A stretch of DNA of 64,000 nt from PoT sp049331405 (GTDB lineage: Bacteria > Planctomycetota > Planctomycetia > Isosphaerales > Isosphaeraceae): the NCBI RefSeq assembly GCF_049331405.1, contig NZ_CP186274.1, positions 9,734,001-9,798,000 on the forward strand. The letters are read 5' to 3'. This document shows positions 1 to 9,783 of the stretch, piece after piece. The notes beneath the pieces are model-generated. The model did not search any database. It was not told the DNA's origin and saw only the letters and a list, made by a program, of their open reading frames with translations. The position numbers were made by a program, and so were the translations under genes. Within the stretch, counting starts at the first letter, position 1; every line of letters begins with the position of its first letter.

Positions 1-1
1 C

Positions 2-973
2 ATGCTCCCGATGATCGCGGTCGCGCCCAAAGCCTGGGTCCTCATGATCATCCTGGGCGTCTATGGCGCGTCGACGGGCGTCATGGGCGTGACCATCAAT
101 GCCCTCGCGGTGCATGTCGAAGGGCTCGTAGGCCGGCCGATCCTGTCGTCCTTCCACGCCCTCTTCAGCCTCGGCTGCCTCGTCGGTGCGGGCATCGCGT
201 CGCGCCTGGTCGAACTCGGGATCAGCCCCCTGACGTCGCTGGGAGGCGCGGGGGTCGTGCTGGGCATGAGCATCCTCATCGCCCTCGTGAAGTTGCCGAC
301 GGCCTCGGCCGGTTCCAAGACCAAGGGGTTGAAACGGCCGCCGCTCGGCCTCGTGATCCTGGGAGCGCTGGCGTTCCTCGCATTCGTCGGCGAGGGGTCG
401 ATGGCCGACTGGAGCGCCCTCTACCTGCAGAAGTCGCTGGCCGCGACCCCCTCCGTCGCGGCGCTCGGCTTCGCGGCCTACTCGCTGGGCATGACCACCG
501 TCCGATTCATGGGGGACCGCCTGACCCGGATCCTCGGCGACGAGGCGGTGATCCGCGGCGGTGCAGGCCTCGCGGCCGTCGGCCTGGCCTGTGCCCTGAT
601 CCTCCGGCATCCGACGGCCGCCATCGTCGGGTTCTCGCTGGTCGGCGCGGGGCTCGCCAACGTCGTCCCCATCCTCTTCCGCGCGGCCTCGCGCGTGCAG
701 GGCATCGCGCCGGTGGTCGGCATCGCGACGGCCTCGACGGTCGGCTACTTCGGCTTCCTGACCGGCCCCCCGGTCATCGGCATGGTGGCAGAGGGGTCGT
801 CGCTCACGATCGCCCTGGGCATCGTGACCATCGCCATCGCCTGCGTGGCCGCCGCCGGCGGTGTCGTCCGTAACGAGAAGCCCCCTCGCGGGATCGATCC
901 CGATTTCGATCCGTCCGTCATCGACCCCGCCCCTCGCGAGGCGAACGTCCCCGCCGCCAGCGAAGTGTCATAA
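2..973 (+). CDS. MFS transporter, YbjJ-like (5' part outside window)
   Basis: Integral membrane transporter of the major facilitator superfamily; the substrate cannot be told from sequence. The 323 residues seen are a string of hydrophobic segments with short basic loops and a charged, proline-rich cytoplasmic tail over the last 35 residues. The segment GEGSMADWSALYL near residue 130 resembles the motif of YbjJ-type MFS proteins. Family members are about 400 residues, so the first two or three membrane helices probably lie left of the window; the ATG at base 2 is unlikely to be the true start because the frame is open to the edge. A strong hairpin follows the stop codon. Confidence 0.82.
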   Translation: MLPMIAVAPKAWVLMIILGVYGASTGVMGVTINALAVHVEGLVGRPILSSFHALFSLGCLVGAGIASRLVELGISPLTSLGGAGVVLGMSILIALVKLPTASAGSKTKGLKRPPLGLVILGALAFLAFVGEGSMADWSALYLQKSLAATPSVAALGFAAYSLGMTTVRFMGDRLTRILGDEAVIRGGAGLAAVGLACALILRHPTAAIVGFSLVGAGLANVVPILFRAASRVQGIAPVVGIATASTVGYFGFLTGPPVIGMVAEGSSLTIALGIVTIAIACVAAAGGVVRNEKPPRGIDPDFDPSVIDPAPREANVPAASEVS

Positions 974-1001
974 GAGGCGGCTCGGAGAGGTTGAACAAAC
1001 G

Positions 1002-1046
1002 ACGGCCGGGTGATGATTCGATCATCGCCCGGCCGTTCGTCTTATT
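1002..1046 (+). terminator. Intrinsic terminator after the MFS gene
   Basis: A 16-bp stem (1002-1017 with 1021-1036, one T-G wobble) closes a TCG loop and is followed by TCGTCTTATT. It lies 29 bases after the MFS stop codon. The T-tract is weak, but the stem is nearly perfect. Confidence 0.65.
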
Positions 1047-1099
1047 GCAGTACAGCCAGAGTCCATCAGAGCATCGAGACTACAAGACCGATTGCGGGC

Positions 1100-1630
1100 T
1101 CACTGGGCGTTCATGGTCCAGTAAGGTCCGGGACCAAAGGCGATACCAAAGCGGCTGGCGGAAGGGTTGAGCATGTTCGCGCGGTGCCCCGGGGATTCCA
1201 TCCAGGCGGAGGCGACGCTGTTGGCGTCCGGGGTGTTCCAGGCGCAGTTCTGGAGGCAGTTCGGGTTCACGTGATGGCCCAGGCCGCGGTTGGCCTGCTC
1301 GGCGTTGTTCTGGGCCGCCCAGCCCGCGAGGTCGGGCTCATAGGAGAGGGGGGCGAGGCCGGCCGAGGCGCGGTATGAGTTCAGGATCGCCGCGAAGCCG
1401 TAGGGATCGGCGGGGGCCTCGGGGGGCCGCTTCGAGTCGGGGTCGACCCGCCAGAGGCCGGCGTGCGGGCCTTCCTTGATCTGGTAGCCGTAGCCCCAGA
1501 CCCCTTGCTTCTCGAGCCAAACCCACTGCTTTTCCGGTCCCTCGTTCTGGTCGGCAAAGGTCGAAGAAGCCAACAACGTCGTGGCGGCCAGGGCAAACAT
1601 CGCCGTGAGGATCCATGTCGTGCTGCGCAT
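1100..1630 (-). CDS. Secreted CAP-domain (SCP/PR-1-like) protein
   Basis: 176 residues with an N-terminal signal peptide (about residues 1-26, ending ASSTFA) and then a short linker rich in Trp and Gly. A CAP domain covers about residue 78 to the end: an LNSYRASAGLAPL helix, an Asn/Gln-rich AAQNNAEQ helix, GLGHHVNPNC, and the hallmark SAWMESPGHRANML followed by FGIAFGPGPYW. Histidines in GHH and GHR match the conserved CAP cavity. Two cysteines near GHHVNPNCLQNCAWN may pair outside the cytoplasm. Bacterial CAP proteins are secreted or wall-associated and their activity is rarely known, so I assign none. It is transcribed convergently with the MFS gene. Confidence 0.85.
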   Translation of the reverse strand: MRSTTWILTAMFALAATTLLASSTFADQNEGPEKQWVWLEKQGVWGYGYQIKEGPHAGLWRVDPDSKRPPEAPADPYGFAAILNSYRASAGLAPLSYEPDLAGWAAQNNAEQANRGLGHHVNPNCLQNCAWNTPDANSVASAWMESPGHRANMLNPSASRFGIAFGPGPYWTMNAQ

Positions 1631-2364
1631 GAGTATTTCCCCTTATCTCGCCCTCGCGGGGAGAGCGTTGGTCGAGTGGAAAAACCCGGCAACCTGGCAG
1701 GGCGCTCGCTCACGTCCTTGTCAAACTCGGCGCAGACGGCGATCGTCGCCCGGATAAACCTGGGCTCGCCGCACCCCTTCCGTGGACCTGGGGAGGCGCT
1801 GGGAGGACTCTCGGATTAATGCATCACGAAGATCGAGGGACCATGAGGCTCGGCCCCTCCTCAAACTCGCATCGGCTGGGTCGCCGACGGGCCACTCTTA
1901 ATGCAAAGAGCGGGCCAAAGTCACTGCACGGGTCAGAAAGGCCAAATTCACCCTATTACCCTTCGGATTACAACAATCTTGCCAATTACAACCCAACAAC
2001 TACACCCGGCAAGCTCAACGCAGACGATATTTTTTACAAAGCAACGATGCAATTTCGGGACTCGTTGGTAATACCACCAAGACTCGGCTTGACGCATGGC
2101 ACACCACCCGAGTGATGGTTCGGCTCGACCGCCTCCAGGGGCGCAGCTTCGATAGATCGACACCCTCGCATTTCTCGAGGTTCATCCAACATTCATTCAA
2201 GTTCGAGCCGGTTGCCGCAACATCGAAATGGCACCGAATGCCAAAGGATGAAGCCGGCCGAGCGGCACCGCCGAGCCATCTCGACGGCCACGCCAGGCCG
2301 GCCTCTCGCTGCATCAAGCGGTCCTATCTTCACGACTCCTCGTCGAGGGAGATGACCATTTGAG
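1631..2364. other. Gene-free stretch of 0.73 kb
   Basis: No convincing gene. Reading frames here (for example 1819-2115 on the plus strand) have no recognisable domain and composition unlike neighbouring proteins. Bases about 1930-2060 are clearly more AT-rich than the surroundings and could contain promoters for the CAP gene (minus strand), but I cannot fix one. Confidence 0.5.
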
Positions 2365-3498
2365 TTACTTGCGGTCCAGCTCCCGCGGCTTCGGGGCGCC
2401 GGGCATCTGGTTCGTCTGGTCGAAGAAGGTGTCGCGGTCGCGGATGATCGCCTGGGGCAGGAGGTAGTCGGTCTCGGTCCGGACGGCCGTGTTCTTGCGG
2501 ATGGCGGTGCCGATGGCCATGACCTCGACCAGGCCGCTGCCCAGCTCGTAGATGTAGACCTTGATGCCGATCACGCCGTCGGCCTTGATCTCTTCGGCCT
2601 CGGCCTTGATATGGGCGAGGCAGTTCTCCCGGGCGTCGTAGACGAGCCGCGTGACCTCGTCGATCTCGCCCCTGGCGAACGACTGGAAGAAGGCCGAAAG
2701 CCCGCCGAAGAAGCCGAGGGCATAGACCGACGTGCCGAGGAGCAGGCGCAGGGGCGAGTAGCCCATCTGCGTGAGGTTCCAGAGCTCCTCGCCGTTCAGC
2801 TCCGAGGTCACCGGGCGCTTGGACTGGCCGAGCGCGGGGTTGTACGAGCCGGTGCCGACCATGAGCATCTCGCGGACGCCCGGGCCGAACGGGAGGATCT
2901 TCGTATTGATGTCCACCACGGCGTTGCAGCCGCGCTCGGCCGCCTCGGTCTCGATCCGCTCGAGCGCGAGATGGCGCGTCTTGTTATACATATCCGAAAA
3001 TTCTTTGATCTCGCCGCGCCTGGCGATCATCTTCAGGCCGCCGGCCAGGCCCCGGCCGAGGCCCAGGGCATAGGCCACGTTGCCGATGACGAAGTGCCTC
3101 GGCGCATACCCGGCGTCGGCCTGGCAGAAGAGGTCCTGGCCGGTGCAGGCCGTCGAGAAGAACTCTTTCGACTGGCTGTTCCCGTGGATGGCCGAGCCGA
3201 CCGCGAGGAACTCCATCAGGTTCCCGACGGGCTTGATCTCGGAGGCGACCCCGGTCAGCCCCTGGGCGCCCAGCTCCTTCGCCTCAGTCTCGAGCCGGCC
3301 GATGGCCGCGTGGCGGCCGTCGGAGATGAGCTGCGTGACGCTGGCGATCTCGCCCCCCGCCAGGGTCTTGAGCCCGCTGGTGATGCCGCGGACCAGGCCC
3401 AGCGAATGCACGCTGTTGCCGACGACGATATTCCCAGGAGCCCAACCCTTCTGCGCCAGGCAATAGATCTCATTGCCCGACAATCCGCTCATGAGCAT
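2365..3498 (-). CDS. Triple YbjQ-like (heavy-metal-binding domain, DUF74) protein
   Basis: 377 residues made of three consecutive copies of about 103 residues (roughly 5-107, 119-220 and 234-335), each of the YbjQ/DUF74 type. Each copy repeats the same order: E-(I/L)-(Y/F/W) start, a G(W/Y)xP turn, an (I/L)xG(N/T)xVxxLG strand, an (R/G)G(I/L)(T/A/S)xG stretch, an E(I)xx(V/F) helix with R, then ExEAxExGxxxV and an MxxVGT(A/G) end. YbjQ proteins are normally single-domain and about 105 residues. There is no signal peptide, so it is probably cytoplasmic. Residues 340-377 are an unmatched polar tail. The true biochemical role of this family is poorly defined; the metal-binding label comes from the family name. 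Confidence 0.82.
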   Translation of the reverse strand: MLMSGLSGNEIYCLAQKGWAPGNIVVGNSVHSLGLVRGITSGLKTLAGGEIASVTQLISDGRHAAIGRLETEAKELGAQGLTGVASEIKPVGNLMEFLAVGSAIHGNSQSKEFFSTACTGQDLFCQADAGYAPRHFVIGNVAYALGLGRGLAGGLKMIARRGEIKEFSDMYNKTRHLALERIETEAAERGCNAVVDINTKILPFGPGVREMLMVGTGSYNPALGQSKRPVTSELNGEELWNLTQMGYSPLRLLLGTSVYALGFFGGLSAFFQSFARGEIDEVTRLVYDARENCLAHIKAEAEEIKADGVIGIKVYIYELGSGLVEVMAIGTAIRKNTAVRTETDYLLPQAIIRDRDTFFDQTNQMPGAPKPRELDRK

Positions 3499-3672
3499 CG
3501 GAAATGCCCCTTCTCGAGAGAACCGACGTGTTTCCGGCCGGGTTCACTCATCAGTCCCCGGCATGACAAGAAGTGATTCGCGGCAAGCGGCCGGTTCTTG
3601 CGAAGGTTGTCCCGCCGTCTCCCGCCCGGAGCCTTGCACATGCGGGTCGAGCCCCGACATCTCCGAATACCT

Positions 3673-5622
3673 TCAGGCGTGCGAGGCGACCTCGGCCGAG
3701 GCGAGCAGGGGGGGCATCGGGCAGCCCAGCGAATCCGAGATGGCTCGGAGCATCTCCCCCTCCTTGACGCTCACGCGGCCGTCCGCGCCGATGCACGAGG
3801 CGCAGCCCTCGAGGACCTGCTTCTTGAGCGTAGGGGACGCGGCCGCGAGCTGCCCCAGCGCGACGTCGATCTCCGGGATCCCGATCGGCGCCTCGAACTG
3901 CGGCGACGGGGTCGCGTCTCGCCAGCCGAGGGCCTGCGCCCCGACCTCGAACCCGCGAGCGACGCCCTCCGGCGTGTCATGCCCCACGCGAGCCAGGGCC
4001 GAGAGGATCACCGAGACGGGGCCGACCAGCGACGGGGCCGTCGTGAACCTCACGGCGGGGGGCTTCGCCTTGGTGACCAGCGAGACGACGTGCTGGTAGA
4101 GCAGGCGCTGGAGGGCGTACTCGAACAGCGTAGTCTCCTGATCGGCCTGGATCAGGACGTCGACGCTGCGTAGGAAGTCGTGGAGCTGCGCGGGGGTCAT
4201 GCGACGGAGCGCCGGGGCGGCCAGTTCCACGAGGGGAAGCCTCGCCTCGGGGGCGAGCCGCGAGACCTCGGGCAGGATCATCCGCGTCTCTCGCACCGAA
4301 GCCGGCAGGACGTGCTGCTCGAGCCAGCCGAGCTGCGAGCCCCGGACCGACTCGTCCGCGTCGAGCAGCAGGGCAAAGACGACGGCCTGGGCACTCAGGG
4401 GGTCGCGGACGGCCTCGGTGAGCGGGCCGGAGAGCGACTCCAGGAGCCCGGCCGCGTAGGCGAGCTGCGCCGGGGCGATCGTGCCGATCTTCGTGATCGC
4501 CTCGACGGGGTTGAAGGCGTCGACCCTGGAGACGGCCTTCTTCGAGGGTGGCCTGGGCGACTCGGCCTCCGACTCGATCGGGGTGAGCTGGACGGCCGAG
4601 AAGTCGCCGTCGAACGATGGGTCGATCCGCCGGATCCGTTCCACCAGGGGAGGATGCGTGGCGAGCATGCCGAGGAAATGGCCGAAGCCCTCGCCCGAGC
4701 TGCCGAAGAAGAGGTGGCTCGCCTCCTCGGCGTGCGGATTCTCGATCTTCGAGCCCTCCGACAGGGCGCCGATCTTCTTGAGGGCGCCGGCGATGCCGTC
4801 GGGATTGCGGGTGAACTGCACGGCCGAGGCGTCCGCGAGGAATTCGCGCTGGCGGGAGACGGCGGCCTTGATCAGGTTGCCGAAGAAGACCCCCGAATAC
4901 CCGATGATGTAGAGGGCCAGCCCGATGAAGGGGAGGACGTTCTTCCCCTCCTTGCGGTCGTCGTTCCGGCTGCTCCCGTCGGTGCTCCTCAGGATGAGCC
5001 AGCCCGTCAGGCCGATGAGCAGGATCCCGAAGAGCACCCCCATCAGGCGGATGTTGAGCCGCATGTCGCCGTTGAGGATGTGGCTGAACTCGTGGGCGAC
5101 GACCCCCTGGAGCTCGTCGCGAGAGAGGTGCCGCACGCAGCCCGAGGTCACGGCGATCACCGCGTCGCCGGGCGCGTGCCCGGCGGCGAAGGCGTTGATG
5201 CCTTGCTCCTCCTCGAGCAGGTACACCGGGGGTACCGGCACGCCCGAGGCGATGGCCATCTCCTCCACCACGTTCAGGATCTTGCGCTCGTCGGGCCCAT
5301 TGGCCTCGGCCGGGTTGAGGAGGCGCCCGCCGAGCAGCTCGGCGACGGTGTGCCCGCCCCCCGAGAGGGCGGCGATCTTGTACAGGCTCCCGCCACCGAC
5401 CAGGCCCGAGACCCCGACCGCCACCAGGCCGAAGAGCGCCGGGTCCCAGAGGTGGTTCAGGCCCGGGGCCGACCCGTGCTTCCCTTGCGTGGATGACCAC
5501 GTCAGGATCGCGGCCAGTGCCACATACACCGACACGATGATCACGACGACCGCCAGGATGAAGTAAAAGACCAGCACGCCGGTCTTCTTCCGGGCGACAT
5601 CTTGGTTCTGGAAGAAGTCCAT
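3673..5622 (-). CDS. M48 (HtpX-like) membrane zinc metalloprotease with TerB-like C-terminus
   Basis: 649 residues. Membrane helices lie at about 14-40 and 60-85, a further pair at about 193-212 and 228-252. The zinc motif HEFSH is at 177-181 and the third-ligand motif REFLADASA is near 259-267, both typical of M48/HtpX proteases that degrade damaged membrane proteins. HtpX is about 290 residues; the extra 300 residues end in a helical segment with D-G-x-V-S-x-x-E (about 610-620) that looks like a TerB-type domain. I chose the ATG at 5622 because the upstream ATG at 5745 would overlap the lemA-like gene by 74 bases and encodes low-complexity Arg/Ser. It lies 49 bases downstream of the LemA gene, a pairing common in bacteria. 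Confidence 0.86.
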   Translation of the reverse strand: MDFFQNQDVARKKTGVLVFYFILAVVVIIVSVYVALAAILTWSSTQGKHGSAPGLNHLWDPALFGLVAVGVSGLVGGGSLYKIAALSGGGHTVAELLGGRLLNPAEANGPDERKILNVVEEMAIASGVPVPPVYLLEEEQGINAFAAGHAPGDAVIAVTSGCVRHLSRDELQGVVAHEFSHILNGDMRLNIRLMGVLFGILLIGLTGWLILRSTDGSSRNDDRKEGKNVLPFIGLALYIIGYSGVFFGNLIKAAVSRQREFLADASAVQFTRNPDGIAGALKKIGALSEGSKIENPHAEEASHLFFGSSGEGFGHFLGMLATHPPLVERIRRIDPSFDGDFSAVQLTPIESEAESPRPPSKKAVSRVDAFNPVEAITKIGTIAPAQLAYAAGLLESLSGPLTEAVRDPLSAQAVVFALLLDADESVRGSQLGWLEQHVLPASVRETRMILPEVSRLAPEARLPLVELAAPALRRMTPAQLHDFLRSVDVLIQADQETTLFEYALQRLLYQHVVSLVTKAKPPAVRFTTAPSLVGPVSVILSALARVGHDTPEGVARGFEVGAQALGWRDATPSPQFEAPIGIPEIDVALGQLAAASPTLKKQVLEGCASCIGADGRVSVKEGEMLRAISDSLGCPMPPLLASAEVASHA

Positions 5623-5671
5623 GGAGGATCGGCCCCGCTTCGTCGCGATCGGTTGGTTTCCGTTCCGCCGT

Positions 5672-6289
5672 TCAGAACGAGACCCGGGGGGCCTCGCGTT
5701 CCTTGGGCGACTCGATCTCGAAGAGCTGCGCCGGGAAGAAGCCACCGATCCCCGCGATCAGGGAGGCCGGGAAGACCTCGCGCTGGGTGTTGTACGACAT
5801 CACGGCGTCATTGAACGCCTGGCGGGCGAAGGCGATCTTGTTCTCGGTCGAGGTCAGCTCCTCCTGGAGAGCCAGCATGTTCTGGTTCGCCTTCAGGTCG
5901 GGGTAGCTCTCGGTCAGGGCGAAGAGCCGGCCCAGGACGCCGGAGACCTGCCCCTCGGCCTCGCCGAGCTTCCGCATGGCATTCGGGTCGCCGGGGCTCG
6001 CCGCGGCGGCCTGCTGGGCGGAGACGGCCTTGTTCCTGGCCTCGATCACGGCCTCGAGCGTCGCCCGCTCGTGGTTCATGTACCCCTTGGCGACCTCGAT
6101 CAGGTTCGGGATCAGGTCGTATCGCCGCTTGAGCTGGACGTCGATCTGGCTGAACGCGTTCTTGTATCGGTTCCGGAGCGTCACCAGCGAGTTGTTGACG
6201 GAGACCCCGTACAGGATCAGGAGCACGAGCCCGATACCGGCACCGATCAGGACCCCGGCGAGAGTGGATAGCGCAAGCAAGGCCGACAT
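5672..6289 (-). CDS. lemA: LemA family protein
   Basis: 205 residues. One N-terminal membrane helix (about 5-28) is followed by the LemA signature: LRNRYKNAFSQIDVQLKRR, then DLIPNLIEVAKGYMNHE, ending in a long coiled, helical domain with TENKIAFARQAFNDAVM. The start at 6289 has a good Shine-Dalgarno (AGGAG, 7 bases upstream); the longer frame to 6541 is Arg/Pro-rich shadow sequence. LemA proteins are membrane-anchored helical bundles exposed outside the cytoplasm; their function is unsettled, but they are repeatedly found next to HtpX-like proteases, as here. Confidence 0.92.
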   Translation of the reverse strand: MSALLALSTLAGVLIGAGIGLVLLILYGVSVNNSLVTLRNRYKNAFSQIDVQLKRRYDLIPNLIEVAKGYMNHERATLEAVIEARNKAVSAQQAAAASPGDPNAMRKLGEAEGQVSGVLGRLFALTESYPDLKANQNMLALQEELTSTENKIAFARQAFNDAVMSYNTQREVFPASLIAGIGGFFPAQLFEIESPKEREAPRVSF

Positions 6290-6580
6290 CGCGAGCTCCT
6301 GAAGATCTCCGCCAGGCCCGCGCGTAGGAGGAGCGACGGGGAGGGCGGAGCAACCTGGTTTCGAGGCATCGACGGCCTTCGACCGATCGAGTCGACAAGC
6401 CCGGAGGGAGCCGGGCCCCCGCCGAGAGACCGCCCCATCATGGCCGGCGCGTCTGCCACCGGCAAGACACCGCCCCTCGGCGATCGCCGAAGGCCTCCCG
6501 GCCCGCAGGAGTCTTCGCCGGACCGGGGGCCACATTAGCAAGGCAACATGGATTCCCGCGAAATTCTCCCCACGGCCGAC

Positions 6581-7999
6581 TCAATCCTTCACGAAGAGGA
6601 GTTGCTGAATCTTGCCGTCGGGCGTGCGGTAGAGCAGCCCCTTGAGCGTCACGCCCTTGAAGACGAAGCGCAGCGCGGCGACTTCCATCCCGCCGCGCTC
6701 GCGGACGGCGTCGACCTCGACCTCGTCGGGCTGACCGAGCGGCTTGAGCCGGGCGGCGGCCGACTTCACATGCTCGTCCGTCATGTACAGAGAGAATTCC
6801 TCGCCGAGCTTGTCGCGATCGAGCTTGCCGGCCTGCATGGCGTGGAGGAACTCGAGGCCCGCCTCGCGAGGGGAGGGGCCGGCGACCTTCGGGACCTCGG
6901 GCTCGGCCTCGTCCTTGATCAGGAGCCCGACGATCGCCTGGGAGATCGGCCCGAGGTCGGCGGCCTCGCTGTTGGTCAAAAGGACGACGGCCGACTTCGT
7001 CCTGGGGATGAGGGTGTTCGAGGCCCGGAAACCGCTGATGGCCCCGCCGTGGGTCAGGATCGTTTCGCCGTCACGCCTGGCGATCTGGAGCCCGCAACCG
7101 TAGTCGCGGACGCGGCCATCCGCCAACTTCACGCCCGTCGTCATGATGCGGAACGTCTCCGGCTTGAGCACCTTCCCATCCATCAGGCCGAGGTCCCAGC
7201 GGGCGAGGTCGGGGGCTGAGGCGAAGAGGCCGCCCGCAGTGTAGAGCCAGCCGTGGGCCTCCGGCTTGGCCGGGACGAGCGGGCCCGTCGCGATCGAGAG
7301 GTAGCCGCGCGTCCCCCCCTTGAGCGGCTCGGTCGGCTCGAAGACCGAGTGCGTCATGCCCAGCGGGGAGAGGAGCCTCGCCTTGAAGAACTCGCCGAAG
7401 GGCTGCCCGGTGACCTTCTCCACGACCCGGCCGAGGATCGTGTAGCCGGTATTGCTGTAAGACCAGCGATGGCCGGGCTCGAAGTCGAGCTTGCCCCCGG
7501 CGTACTCGGCGATGAGCGCGTCGGGCTCGATGGGCTTGGCCATCCGCCTGTCGACGAAGTCGAGCGGGTAGAAGTCGGGGTAGCCCGAGGTGTGGGCCAT
7601 CAACTGGTGGAGGGTGATCTCCCCCGCCTTGGTGAGGTCGGGGAAGTATTTGGACACCTTATCATCGATGGAGAGCTTGCCTTCCTCGGCGAGGAGCAGG
7701 ACGCAGGCGCAGACGAGTTGCTTGGTCACCGAACCGGCCGCGAACGTGGTCTCGGCCTCGACGGGGGCCGCCCCCTCGTCGAGCGAGCACTTGCCATACC
7801 CCTTCGCGAGGACGATCTTGCCGTCGCGCGCGATCGCCAGGCCGAGCCCCGGGATCTTCTCCTCACCCACCACGGCCGAGACGTAGGCGTCGATCGACTT
7901 CACATCGAAGGTCTTCGGCGGCGCGGGAGTCTCCGCGAAGCCGACTCGGGCGGCGACCAGGAGCACCAGGAGGGGCAGGGCAAGCGGGCGTGACCTCAT
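6581..7999 (-). CDS. Secreted serine hydrolase, class C beta-lactamase/DD-peptidase fold
   Basis: 472 residues with a signal peptide (about 1-22, ending VGFA). The penicillin-recognising fold carries the three active-site elements: SVTK at 90-93 (nucleophile serine and general-base lysine), YSN in RWSYSNTGYTILG, and HGG in ILTHGGAISGFRAS, which takes the place of KTG as in esterases and peptidases of this family. The last 100 residues form an extra beta-rich domain. These proteins act in the periplasm as beta-lactamases, D-aminopeptidases or esterases; the HGG box makes an esterase or peptidase role as likely as antibiotic resistance. The start at 7999 is picked because the signal peptide begins there. 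Confidence 0.88.
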   Translation of the reverse strand: MRSRPLALPLLVLLVAARVGFAETPAPPKTFDVKSIDAYVSAVVGEEKIPGLGLAIARDGKIVLAKGYGKCSLDEGAAPVEAETTFAAGSVTKQLVCACVLLLAEEGKLSIDDKVSKYFPDLTKAGEITLHQLMAHTSGYPDFYPLDFVDRRMAKPIEPDALIAEYAGGKLDFEPGHRWSYSNTGYTILGRVVEKVTGQPFGEFFKARLLSPLGMTHSVFEPTEPLKGGTRGYLSIATGPLVPAKPEAHGWLYTAGGLFASAPDLARWDLGLMDGKVLKPETFRIMTTGVKLADGRVRDYGCGLQIARRDGETILTHGGAISGFRASNTLIPRTKSAVVLLTNSEAADLGPISQAIVGLLIKDEAEPEVPKVAGPSPREAGLEFLHAMQAGKLDRDKLGEEFSLYMTDEHVKSAAARLKPLGQPDEVEVDAVRERGGMEVAALRFVFKGVTLKGLLYRTPDGKIQQLLFVKD

Positions 8000-8181
8000 C
8001 GCAGTCTCCAAAGTCTGTCTGTCGCGCGGGGCGAGAGTTGCCCTTCGCAGATCGAGCGGACCGGGTTCGAGGCGGCGGATTGGTCGCGTGCGTCGTGCTC
8101 CTCCGCCCGGCCTCTCCCGTCCGCAAAGGCGCGGGAGACTCGAATGGTCCGCGGTTCCCGGCCCGAGGTCAAGGATACGGA

Positions 8182-8223
8182 TGCAAAAGACGCCCGCCGC
8201 CTTATGCAAAGGCGCCGGGCGTC
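8182..8223 (-). terminator. Intrinsic terminator for the aldo/keto reductase gene
   Basis: A 15-bp stem (8189-8203 with 8209-8223, one C-C mismatch) with a 5-base loop; read on the minus strand it is followed by TTTTGCAT. It lies 42 bases past the stop of the gene at 8265. Confidence 0.65.
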
Positions 8224-8264
8224 CGGGATCAAAGCATCGTCTTATGAGCGGGTTGGCCTTCGGC

Positions 8265-9257
<993 letters not shown>

Positions 9258-9783
9258 CGTCGTTGATCCCCTGTTGTCGCTCGCTCTCGCCCGGGAAATG
9301 GCCACAGCCATGGCGGTTGACCCGCGAAATGGACCCGATGGACCGTTCCGGTATAACGAGCACATCATAGCGCCACCGGTGCCCGAGGCAAGGGGGCCGC
9401 TCGCTCCTGGAATCCCTCGGTTCGACGAGGAGTTTCGAGGTCTCTCGGGATCGGCCCACGGCAAGCCTGGCGCGTATCTACCGCGTCAGGCCATCCCCCA
9501 TGAAACGGCCTCGGGCACGCTAAAGCCTGGCTATCACGGAGTTAGGACAACCGCATCGGATTGCGAGAGCGAGGCAGGGCTCACAGATTCCAGTCCCAAA
9601 AAATAAAACCAACCGGGGGCAGGGGACCCTGCACTTACTAAGATAGAACGACGCAACGCAAAGCCGGCCACGGGCGTCGCGAAGGGTCCTACTCATTGCC
9701 TCGTGCAGTGTATCGGTCTGCATCATATCGACTCTCGAACGCTCGTGGCCGGGTCGTTGCGGGATCCAAAGGGGAACAATGCG
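9258..9783. other. Divergent intergenic region (0.53 kb)
   Basis: Separates the minus-strand reductase gene from the plus-strand sigma factor gene, so it must hold both promoters. I see no clear coding sequence and cannot name a promoter or operator with confidence. An A-rich run sits at about 9598-9610. Confidence 0.4.

Noticed and set aside
1819..2115. A 98-codon plus-strand frame in the gene-free stretch
   Set aside because: No ribosome site, no domain, unusual composition for an expressed protein; kept only as a mention.
4180..5496. A 438-codon plus-strand frame
   Set aside because: Antisense to the M48 protease, low-complexity charged sequence, no family features.
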